This document shows positions 1-6,800 of a stretch of DNA of 11,912 bases, piece by piece. Source of the stretch: CAIXMG01 sp964628065 (GTDB lineage: Bacteria > Patescibacteriota > Minisyncoccia > Phycocordibacterales > UBA1006); contig CAZVLM010000019.1 in the NCBI GenBank assembly GCA_964628065.1, forward strand, positions 1-11,912. Reading direction: 5' to 3'. A program made the position numbers and the translations under genes. Numbering within the stretch: position 1 is the first letter of the stretch; each line of letters begins with the position of its first letter. The notes under the pieces were generated by a model. The model saw only the letters and a program-made list of their open reading frames with translations, made no database searches and was not told the DNA's origin.

Positions 1-3
1 AAA

Positions 4-12
4 TGCTATAGT
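4..12 (+). promoter_or_regulatory. Extended -10 promoter of mreBC
   Basis: TGCTATAGT, an extended -10 box (TGn plus TATAGT), ends 12 nt before the mreB ATG. A start site about 7 nt downstream would leave a leader of only about 5 nt, with no room for a Shine-Dalgarno sequence. The -35 region lies outside the window. The 13-nt string ATGCTATAGTCTC is repeated exactly before tgt (7872-7884). Confidence 0.7.
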
Positions 13-24
13 CTCAGTACTTTT

Positions 25-1071
25 ATGTTCGAAAACCTCTACAACCGCTTCTCAAATGACATTGGCATCGACCTTGGTACGGCCAATACTCTCGTATACT
101 TGCGTGGACACGGCATCATTTTAAATGAGCCTTCTATCGTTGCGTTAAATACCAAAACAGGACGAATTGTGGCAGTAGGTGTCGCAGCTAAAGAAATGCT
201 TGGGCGAACCCCAACCCACATCAAGGCGATCCATCCCGTAGTAGACGGTGTTATTTCAGATTTCGAAGTAACCGAAGAAATGCTTTCGTACCTTGTATCG
301 AAGGCAGAAAAAACAGCGCCAAAATTCTTCCGACCTCGAGTCGTAGTTGGCGTTCCATCTGGCATTACCAACGTAGAACATCGTGCCGTATATGACGCTG
401 CAAAATCTGCAGGAGCTCGCGAAGTGTATATTATTGAAGAGCCCATGGCTGCAGCAATTGGAATTCGACTTCCAATTAAAGAACCCGTAGGTTCCATGAT
501 TATTGATATTGGTGGAGGAACTACAGATATTGCTGTTATTTCACTTTCAGGAGTGGTGCAGGCAAAAAGTTTGAAGCTTGCGGGAGATATCATGAACCAA
601 AATATTATTTTGTACTTGAAGAACGAGTTTAAACTTTTAGTGGGAGAAAAAACAGCAGAAGAAATTAAGTTGGCACTTGGTTCTGCGGGTCCTATTGAAA
701 AACTTGAAACAAAAGTAAAAGGTCGCGACCTTATCACCGGACTTCCGCGCGAAATCATGATTACCGACAGCGATATCCGACATGCGCTTGCCGAGTCGAT
801 TAGTATTATTGTGGATGGTGTTCGTGAAGTGCTTGAAACAACACCGCCAGAAATTATGTCAGACGTCATGAACCGAGGTATGTATATTGCAGGAGGTGGA
901 GCACTTATTCGTGGACTTGATAAGGTATTATTTGATACGTTTAAAATCCCTGTGTATGTTGCCGATGATCCATTATCTGCGGTCGCTCGAGGCTGCGGAA
1001 TCGTTCTAGAAGATATTGATAAGTACCGAGAGGTATTGATTGGAGACCATGACACGCTACCGCTTCGATAA
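25..1071 (+). CDS. mreB: Rod shape-determining protein MreB (actin homologue)
   Basis: MreB is the bacterial actin homologue. It polymerises with ATP on the inner face of the cytoplasmic membrane and guides lateral cell-wall synthesis through MreC and the elongasome. The 348-aa length matches the family. Actin-fold signatures are in order: phosphate-1 loop DIGIDLGTANTLVY (residues 12-25), EEPMAAAIG (138-146), phosphate-2 loop IIDIGGGTTDIAVI (159-172), and the adenosine motif MYIAGGGALIRGL (286-298). The C-terminal DDPLSAVARGCG (314-325) is also typical. The ATG at 25 directly follows a strong -10 box and gives the expected N-terminus, so I take it as the start of a leaderless or near-leaderless mRNA. 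The gene overlaps mreC by 23 nt, indicating an operon. A long antisense frame over this gene is a shadow. Confidence 0.97.
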   Translation: MFENLYNRFSNDIGIDLGTANTLVYLRGHGIILNEPSIVALNTKTGRIVAVGVAAKEMLGRTPTHIKAIHPVVDGVISDFEVTEEMLSYLVSKAEKTAPKFFRPRVVVGVPSGITNVEHRAVYDAAKSAGAREVYIIEEPMAAAIGIRLPIKEPVGSMIIDIGGGTTDIAVISLSGVVQAKSLKLAGDIMNQNIILYLKNEFKLLVGEKTAEEIKLALGSAGPIEKLETKVKGRDLITGLPREIMITDSDIRHALAESISIIVDGVREVLETTPPEIMSDVMNRGMYIAGGGALIRGLDKVLFDTFKIPVYVADDPLSAVARGCGIVLEDIDKYREVLIGDHDTLPLR

Positions 1072-1840
1072 CCAGGAACAGAAAGAAAAGCTCTCGCGCA
1101 CAAAAATTGTGACGAGAACTTTTGTCGTGATTGGAATAATCTTACTTTGCATTTTCGTGCTTGCTCCTATTATTCGAAATATTATTCGCGGACCCGCATG
1201 GCTTCGCGCATCAGTTGTTGATACAGCTGAAAACAGTATCAGCATGCTGAGTTCAAAGAAAACGATTCTGGAAAATAATAATGCTCTCAAAGCAAAGATT
1301 CAGGAGTTTGAAGCACAATCAATTGAGTTGCAAACGCTTCGCGACGAGAATCAGAAACTTCGCGCCGAATTGTCATATGTAAGTAATCCTTCGGAATTCA
1401 TCGGAGCTCAGGTTATTGCAAAGCCGAGTCAGTCGCTTTTTAATACGCTTATTATTGATCAAGGAACTTCTGCTGGTATTAAGGTGGGGCAACTTGTTAC
1501 GGTTCAAGGAAGTATTGGACTCGGAACTATCTCAAGTGTTTCAAGTAAAACCGCTACGGTTGAATTATTTACGGGACCTCAATTTTCAGGCGACCTTGTG
1601 ATGCGTAATCAGAATATTACCGTTCCTGCTATTGGAAAAGGAAGCGGAAATTTTGAAATTCACATTCCTCGAGAAATCAAAGTAATCGACGGAGACATTC
1701 TCGAATTTCCTGATCGGCCAAGTATCGCTGTCGGTGTCGTTAAATCGATTATCTTCGATGCACGTGATCCATTCCAAACCATCCTTGCAAGAATTCCTGT
1801 GAATGTGCAGGAGTTGAGGTTTGTGGAGGTGGTGAAATAA
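1049..1840 (+). CDS. mreC: Rod shape-determining protein MreC
   Basis: MreC links cytoplasmic MreB filaments to the periplasmic wall-synthesis enzymes. With the ATG at 1049 the protein is 263 aa: a basic cytoplasmic tail, one membrane helix (about residues 24-41), a coiled coil (about 60-110, rich in E/K/L heptads), then the MreC beta-domain (about 115-260; note IIDQGTSAGIKVGQLV and GSIGLGTIS). This layout and length are normal for the family, if slightly short. The start overlaps the mreB 3' end and has GGAG at 1042-1045, one of the few Shine-Dalgarno-like sites in the window. An in-frame TTG at 1040 would add three residues and is less likely. No mreD, pbp2 or rodA follows; a hairpin with a T-run comes after the stop instead. 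Confidence 0.93.
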   Translation: MTRYRFDNQEQKEKLSRTKIVTRTFVVIGIILLCIFVLAPIIRNIIRGPAWLRASVVDTAENSISMLSSKKTILENNNALKAKIQEFEAQSIELQTLRDENQKLRAELSYVSNPSEFIGAQVIAKPSQSLFNTLIIDQGTSAGIKVGQLVTVQGSIGLGTISSVSSKTATVELFTGPQFSGDLVMRNQNITVPAIGKGSGNFEIHIPREIKVIDGDILEFPDRPSIAVGVVKSIIFDARDPFQTILARIPVNVQELRFVEVVK

Positions 1841-1853
1841 AGTTTTGATCAAG

Positions 1854-1884
1854 AAAATCCTAAAGAAATAATAAAGGATTTTTT
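1854..1884 (+). terminator. Probable intrinsic terminator after mreC
   Basis: An 8-bp AT-rich stem AAAATCCT (1854-1861) / AGGATTTT (1875-1882) encloses a 13-nt loop and runs into six T (1879-1884). The stem is weak, but it lies 14 nt after the mreC stop and before the next promoter. Confidence 0.55.
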
Positions 1885-1905
1885 CTTTGTCATGAAACTT
1901 TTTAC

Positions 1906-1911
1906 TATAAT
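1906..1911 (+). promoter_or_regulatory. Consensus -10 box, leaderless promoter
   Basis: A perfect TATAAT ends 6 nt before the ATG at 1918, so transcription would begin at or next to the start codon. No convincing -35 lies at 16-18 nt; TTGTCA at 1887-1892 is too close (13 nt). Confidence 0.65.
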
Positions 1912-1917
1912 CGCCGG

Positions 1918-2289
1918 ATGGCGAGAAGTAATTTTCACAAACTAGTTGAGCAAAAGCGGTCTTGGTATAAGAGCGTAGAAAAAATATTTTGTCCCATTCT
2001 TAACGAAGATGTTATTTTTAACGCAAAAGGATTTTATCATTTGCGATGCGACGGTACCGGAACCATGAGAACAGAAAATGAGCAAAGAAGGAGATTGAGA
2101 TTCCTTGAATTTTCTATTTTCATAATAAAGAATTCCTTAATAGTGTCTGACTATCAGATAAGGGTATCAAAAGGAAAGAATGTTGAATATTGGCAATTAA
2201 GGGGTACTATCAAAGATCTCAGAATAGTTCTCATCTTAAGGAGAATTGGAGACGGAGCCATTGCTTTTTACAGTACTTGGTACGATTAA
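1918..2289 (+). CDS. Small protein, possible BECR-fold nuclease-like (toxin-type)
   Basis: A 123-aa soluble, basic protein with no signal peptide or membrane helix. The pattern is: FCPILNEDVIFNAKGFYHL (residues 24-42) with a conserved-looking His41 after a Gly, an Arg cluster NEQRRRLRF (54-62), a strand ending in RGTIKDLRIVLILRR (95-109), and a final GAIAFYSTWYD (113-123). From memory this order resembles small CPR proteins of the kind 'YCP-L-E-V-F--G--HL ... I-VIV+---G---F-S'. It also resembles the barnase/EndoU/colicin E5-D/RelE (BECR) RNase-toxin layout, with a His/Arg set and a closing aromatic-Ser. The function is inferred; the gene itself is well supported by its -10 box and isolated transcription unit. 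No antitoxin-like partner is adjacent, unless the antisense-side RNA candidate downstream plays that part. Confidence 0.7.
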   Translation: MARSNFHKLVEQKRSWYKSVEKIFCPILNEDVIFNAKGFYHLRCDGTGTMRTENEQRRRLRFLEFSIFIIKNSLIVSDYQIRVSKGKNVEYWQLRGTIKDLRIVLILRRIGDGAIAFYSTWYD

Positions 2290-2296
2290 GGCAAAC

Positions 2297-2318
2297 AAAA
2301 AAGCCGCCAAAGGCAGCT
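2297..2318 (-). terminator. Intrinsic terminator, best on the minus strand
   Basis: Read on the minus strand: AGCTGCC, loop TTT, GGCGGCT, then TTTTTTGTTTG. This makes a 7-bp stem with one internal G-U pair followed by six T, if the last stem T (pairing with 2318) is counted. On the + strand the same site has a C-A mismatch and only GTTTT after it, so it is a poorer terminator for the 1918-2289 gene. Confidence 0.55.
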
Positions 2319-2376
2319 GTTTTGAAATGCCCACTTTCGACTCTAATGCCGAATAAAGCTTTCGCTTCATGAGCAC
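2297..2376 (-). ncRNA. Putative ~80-nt small RNA
   Basis: A minus-strand extended -10 (TGCTATACT at 2391-2383) predicts a start near 2376, and the minus-strand terminator ends near 2297. The ~80-nt RNA between them would begin with a small hairpin, stem AAGC/GCTT closed by a GAAA tetraloop (2367-2356). An unpaired middle and the terminator hairpin follow. This is the usual layout of a bacterial regulatory RNA. It lies just past the 3' end of the 123-aa gene and 5' of the next operon. A 44-aa minus frame (2370-2236, ATG start) also begins after the promoter. It would read through the terminator and I recognise nothing in it, so I favour an RNA. I match it to no known RNA family. Confidence 0.35.
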
Positions 2377-2382
2377 AAAATA

Positions 2383-2391
2383 AGTATAGCA
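2383..2391 (-). promoter_or_regulatory. Minus-strand extended -10 promoter
   Basis: The minus-strand sequence TGCTATACT is identical to the -10 of the 16S rRNA promoter at 11619-11627. It points away from the hydrolase operon and toward the terminator at 2318-2297. Confidence 0.5.
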
Positions 2392-2423
2392 AAAGGAGTT
2401 TTGAAGTCAAACAATGTGCAATA

Positions 2424-2432
2424 TGTTAAAAT
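2424..2432 (+). promoter_or_regulatory. Extended -10, leaderless promoter of the hydrolase operon
   Basis: TGTTAAAAT (TGn plus TAAAAT) ends 6 nt before the ATG at 2439, which predicts a leaderless message. A TTGAAG at 2401-2406 is a possible but over-spaced -35 (20 nt). Confidence 0.55.
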
Positions 2433-2438
2433 TAATAC

Positions 2439-3101
2439 ATGAAACTCACCAAGTTCGAACAATCTGGATTTATTATAGAGACTGAAAATAGATTCCGGCT
2501 TGCGTTTGATATTGGCAATAAAACCCCTATTGAAAAGCTGGATGGAATAAAACCGGTTGACCTTATGATTATTTCGCATATCCATGGCGACCATTTCTCT
2601 CCGGTTCATATCTCGGCACTTTTTCCAAAGACTATTATTCTTCCCAAGGAATGTCATGAGGTGCTTTATCCTAATAGTCTTGGTTTGCCCTATGGCGCAC
2701 CGAAAGCTTATAAGTTAGAGGCCGATTTTGTAATGTCTTCAGAAGGCTTGATCTATGAAAATGAATCAGTAAAGATAAGTTTTTTTCATGTCGATCACGG
2801 TCCAAATATTTCGATGCCGATAGACAATTATGGATTCGTTATCGAAGCTGATGAACAGAAAATTTATTTCGCTGGTGATATGTTTTATCCATCAGGAGTA
2901 AATGTCTCCGATTTAGAAGTTGATTATGTACTTATTCCCGTAGGTGGTTTTTATACATACGGCCCAGAAGAAGCATTTGCATTTGCAAAGCAATTTAAAA
3001 CCATTAAGAATCTCGTACCCATACATGAAGTCCCAAAACCTGAATCAGTTCAGGAATTTGTCGAATTAGCAGGAAAAGAGTTTAATGTTGTGGTAATGTA
3101 A
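2439..3101 (+). CDS. Metallo-beta-lactamase-fold hydrolase, UlaG-like
   Basis: A 220-aa cytoplasmic metallohydrolase of the compact UlaG/YtnP-like branch of the metallo-beta-lactamase superfamily. The metal-binding motif HxHxDH is present as SHIHGDHF (His47, His49, Asp51, His52). Further ligand candidates are His117/His120 in FFHVDHG, Asp147 in FAGDMFYP, and His196 in VPIHEVP, all in the order expected for a binuclear site. The substrate is not readable from sequence; relatives act as lactonases or phosphodiesterases, or remain unassigned. The start ATG follows a -10 box directly. The next gene begins 4 nt after the stop, so the two are very likely co-transcribed. Confidence 0.9.
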   Translation: MKLTKFEQSGFIIETENRFRLAFDIGNKTPIEKLDGIKPVDLMIISHIHGDHFSPVHISALFPKTIILPKECHEVLYPNSLGLPYGAPKAYKLEADFVMSSEGLIYENESVKISFFHVDHGPNISMPIDNYGFVIEADEQKIYFAGDMFYPSGVNVSDLEVDYVLIPVGGFYTYGPEEAFAFAKQFKTIKNLVPIHEVPKPESVQEFVELAGKEFNVVVM

Positions 3102-3105
3102 GTAT

Positions 3106-3639
3106 ATGAAACAGATTATCCTTGCACATGGCTCTCCTGAACCTGGAGAAGAATTAGTAACTCAAGAATCAATAACTCCCGATTGGTTTCTTTGGATTAA
3201 AGAAAATGTTAAAAATGCAATTATTCCACCTTTTCCACTAGAAGTTGAAGTTGTCTACGAAGATTGGGTTAAGGTGCTTGAACAAATCACTATCTCAAAC
3301 GATACGGTTTTAGTCGGACATAGCTGTGGAAGAGGATTTCTTCTAAGGTATTTCTCTGAGCATCCTGAACTAAAGCCAGAGCGCGTGATTTTAGTTGCAG
3401 CATGGCTTGATTCTCATAATGAACTAAGTACAGATTTTATGAAGTTTGAAATTGACTCATCTCTTACAAGTAGAACAGATCTGCATGTTTTTATTTCGTT
3501 AGATGACTACGACTCACTCCTTGAATCTTTTAAGTTGATAAAAGAAAAGTTACCAAATGCCCACTATCATGAATTTTCAGATAGAGGTCATTTCTGTGGA
3601 AGAAAAGAATTCCCAGAATTGCTTGCCTTACTTAACTAA
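3106..3639 (+). CDS. RBBP9/YdeN-type alpha/beta serine hydrolase
   Basis: A 177-aa single-domain alpha/beta hydrolase, the short length typical of the RBBP9/YdeN family. The nucleophile elbow is VGHSCGRGF with Ser73. The acid is probably in SLDDYD (Asp133, Asp134 or Asp136), and the catalytic His is His162 in DRGHFCG. The N-terminal IILAHGSP is the usual first strand and oxyanion region. Family members are carboxylesterases or peptidase-like hydrolases of unclear physiological substrate. It lies 4 nt after the metallo-hydrolase stop with no close Shine-Dalgarno, so translation is probably coupled. A weak stem over the stop codon (3635-3662) may end the operon. Confidence 0.88.
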   Translation: MKQIILAHGSPEPGEELVTQESITPDWFLWIKENVKNAIIPPFPLEVEVVYEDWVKVLEQITISNDTVLVGHSCGRGFLLRYFSEHPELKPERVILVAAWLDSHNELSTDFMKFEIDSSLTSRTDLHVFISLDDYDSLLESFKLIKEKLPNAHYHEFSDRGHFCGRKEFPELLALLN

Positions 3640-3662
3640 CAACAAGTGGAATGAGTTGTAGT
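3635..3662 (+). other. Weak hairpin at the end of the hydrolase operon
   Basis: ACTA-a-CAAC (3635-3643, one bulged A) can pair with GTTGTAGT (3655-3662). It spans the hydrolase stop codon, but only a very short T-run follows, so its role as a terminator is doubtful. Confidence 0.25.
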
Positions 3663-3679
3663 TTGATAGCTAATAGAGT

Positions 3680-3685
3680 TATACT
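3680..3685 (+). promoter_or_regulatory. -10 box, leaderless promoter of the 53-aa/1332-aa operon
   Basis: TATACT ends 6 nt before the ATG at 3692, the same geometry as at 1918 and 2439. TTGTAG at 3656-3661 is a weak -35 with an 18-nt spacer. Confidence 0.55.
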
Positions 3686-3691
3686 ATACCC

Positions 3692-3853
3692 ATGAATCCG
3701 CAGGAGAATGCCACAGAGAAAGCAGAAGCATTGAAGGGTATTTTGGAGCGTGCGAAAAATCTCGTTTTGCGCAAAGCAAAGCTTTTGAGTGACTATAAAA
3801 AGGCTCGCGAGGCAGCGAAAATAGAGGAGATCAAGAAAAATCTTCAATCGTAA
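3692..3853 (+). CDS. 53-aa charged helical protein
   Basis: The ATG follows a -10 box by 6 nt and opens a 53-codon frame ending in TAA at 3851-3853. The product is highly charged, with many Lys, Glu, Ala and Leu and no Cys, Trp or His. It is predicted to be almost wholly alpha-helical (for example LKGILERAKNLVLRKAKLL, residues 14-32). The giant gene starts 4 nt past its stop with no nearby Shine-Dalgarno, so ribosomes finishing here may re-initiate on it. It could be a binding partner, an inhibitor or antitoxin-like protein, or mainly a leader cistron. I recognise no family. The -10 box, the clean open frame and the tight linkage support it as a real gene. Confidence 0.65.
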   Translation: MNPQENATEKAEALKGILERAKNLVLRKAKLLSDYKKAREAAKIEEIKKNLQS

Positions 3854-3856
3854 TGT

Positions 3857-6800
3857 ATGAAAATGAACGAGCTTGAAAAAACAATAGAGAGCAAGCAGAA
3901 TCGAGTTGAAGAGCTCAAGAATCTTTCTGTTAATGAAAATGTTCAAGAGGAGATTAACGCGCTCGAGAAAGAAATTGTTGATCATCTTTCAGAGTTGGAG
4001 GTGAAAAAGATTGATGAAGAGATTTCTGCTATTGATCAGAGTTTGCCGCTTAAGGAGACGATTGATAGGGTACTTAAAAAGGAAACAGGCCTAGAAAATG
4101 GAATAAAGGATATCGAAGAGGGAAGCGATGAGCTAGAGGAAATTCTGGCAGAGCTTGAGGGCATTGAAGGTGATTCACTAGAAGAAGGAATCCAAAAAGA
4201 GATTGATCCATTACTTAAAATACTCTGTCCAGAAGGAAAAGATTATTCTGCATACCGTGAGGAAATACTAAACGATTTAAGTGATTCGGTCATGACGTTG
4301 AGTAATGTGCCAGGGAGAGGTCTAGTTATTATTCCGCCGGAGCGTTTAGTAATAGAGATGAAACAGCTTTTAATCAATAGATTAAAAACAGTTGTTGCAG
4401 ATGCGGCTGATTATGAAAAACAGGCCACTATGGACGGCGAACTGGTGCGACATGCAAAAATAGCCCTCCTTTCGATGGGCGACCTTTCGGATCTAAAGCG
4501 TTCCAAAGGGAAAGAAGAGTTTGCTAAAGAAGCGCTCGATTTTTCTGATATTCGTTGGTATTTATGTGGCGGTAACGATAAGATTAAATTTACAGAAAAG
4601 GAGTTTAACGAACTTGTGGAAGCAGGTTTTGGCGATCAGCTTGCAAAAATCCCTAATTACCGCTTTGGGGAGGATTTAGCATCCGTCCCGGAATCCTTAC
4701 TTGTTCCAATGATAAGATACCACCAGGATGGTTTTTGGATAAATACACTTCTTCAGCGTCATAGCCCCAAAGACAAGTATAGTCACGGAGTCTTTAGGGA
4801 GCTCACAAAAAACAACATGGGTTATGTGGTTCTTAATAATTTTGACAAGTTCAAAGGAGTTGATTTTCAGGAAGTTGTTGATGTGCATAGTCCTGGGTAT
4901 CCTTATCATGCAAGGGATATTATTGAAGTCCTAAAATCTTTAAAGCTTCCTCAAGATGAGTTTGATGTCCAATTAGACTACGTTACTAAACATCAAGAGA
5001 TGACAGACCGAGATTATACGTTGCCTGAAGTAGAGAAAAATTACACGGACGTTATAGCAAAAATGAAAGCGATCACCAGAGATCATTATGATCCTGAATT
5101 AAGGAAATGGGTAAAGCCCGATATTGGCGAAGGTCTATCTATTGCAAAAGAGATGATTGAAGCTGGCCAGCTCGGATTCTTATATGAAGGACATGATTAT
5201 GTAAAGAAGTTGGTAGTAGAAGATTATGATTGGCTTCTTGAGAATGTAAAAAAATATGACCAGGAACATCTCTTGATGCATTATAACCAGTGGCTTAAGG
5301 AGTCTGACCAGCGTGAGTATGCCAAGAAGCTTCTCAGCCAAGGAAAAGAACCCCTTCTTGTTGCGGGGTGTGGCACGCGACATGGTAACCCTGCATTATT
5401 TTCAAGAGGGGTACTTGATCAGGAAGTATTTAATGGATTATGGGCGAAAGATCTTACGGTAGACTTAGAACTTTTTCAAAACCTTGATGACGATGCTTTC
5501 AAGAGGGTGCAGGAAAAAATGCCAGAATTATTTGAGGGAAAACAGCTTGTCCGAAGCCTAAAAAGTTTTCAGTTGGAGAATGTTGATGAGAATAAGAGAT
5601 TTATTGACTATAAAACAATACTAAGTAATGAATCAATTGAAGATTTCATGTTGTCGCAGAAGGATAATCAGATAATTCCTTTGCTCGATCGCTTTCTTGC
5701 TTATAATCCTGACCAGCGAGAAGCGTACCTGAACATCTTTGTTGCCATTAACGAAACTCCTTCCCAAGAAGTAAAACGAATCAGAAATGAGATTCTTGAT
5801 CAGGTGCTTGATTCGCAAGACCCTTTTTCTACATATCAAAAAATTGAATCAGTTTTTATTGAAAATAATCTGCCTATGTCTGGAAAGGTGCTGAAGATTT
5901 TTGACGTGCTCCACTCCGACGAAAGAATAACCCAGAGTCTTAATTCTGCAAAAGAAACAAGTCGGGTTCTTCGTGACGCAAAGGAATCCGAACGGAGAGA
6001 GATTATGGCTAAGGATATTGTAAAAATCCACGTGGAATCAGGGAATAAGTCCCTTGAAAAGTACATCGTCATCATTAAAGAGGGTCAGACTATCATTGAT
6101 AAGGCAGAATCTTTGGGATGGGAAACACTTACTTATGAAGAGCTTCAGAAGGCAGCCTTTGTCTTTAAGAAGATGCAGACATTCTATGAGAACTCAGTAC
6201 TCAAAGGTGATGAAAATTCCCTTGACCAAGAGCAATCATTGAATGAGTCCTATTTGCAGCTAAGAAAAAACCTTCAGGTATCCGAAAGTCAAAAAATCTC
6301 AGAAAAAATTAGCGAGCTCTTCGTTCGTCCGGTAGGTTATGAAACCTTTGATGAGGTATTGGAACGAATGAATACATCTCGAAAAGCTGCCACAGAAAGA
6401 AATAAAGAATTCGCTACAAAAATAAAAGAAGGAGAGAGCGTGGTTACTGGAGGAGATCTTCTTAAGGGGGTTAACTCAGAATATTTTAAAAACATTCTTC
6501 AGAACGGGTCGGTCGCAGTAGAATTCTTGGGAGGTGGAGCAACGAAGGATTATACCCCGTTTGATACCGACCTCTCAATGGTAGAAACACAAGATCTTGA
6601 TAACGGGTTCGAATCTGCAGTAAATGCGTCATTAGCAGAAAGATATGGAGATACTATTTTAGGCTTCAAGAACCGGGGGCAGTTTTATGATACATCGTTC
6701 CAGCAGAATGTTTTATACAACAAAGATCTCTATGAGCTCTTTAAATTGGAATATGCTGGAGCTAAACATTATGGAATCCGAACAGGAATCCCTTCCACAG

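Noticed and set aside
39..1103. A 354-aa minus-strand open frame across mreB
   Set aside because: It is the antisense shadow of a clear mreB; its translation has no recognisable family and is Ser/Ile/Pro-rich, as expected for an antisense frame.
2236..2370. A 44-aa minus-strand frame starting 12 nt after the minus-strand -10 box
   Set aside because: It runs through the terminator hairpin and into the 3' end of the 123-aa gene, and its translation looks random. A non-coding RNA fits better.
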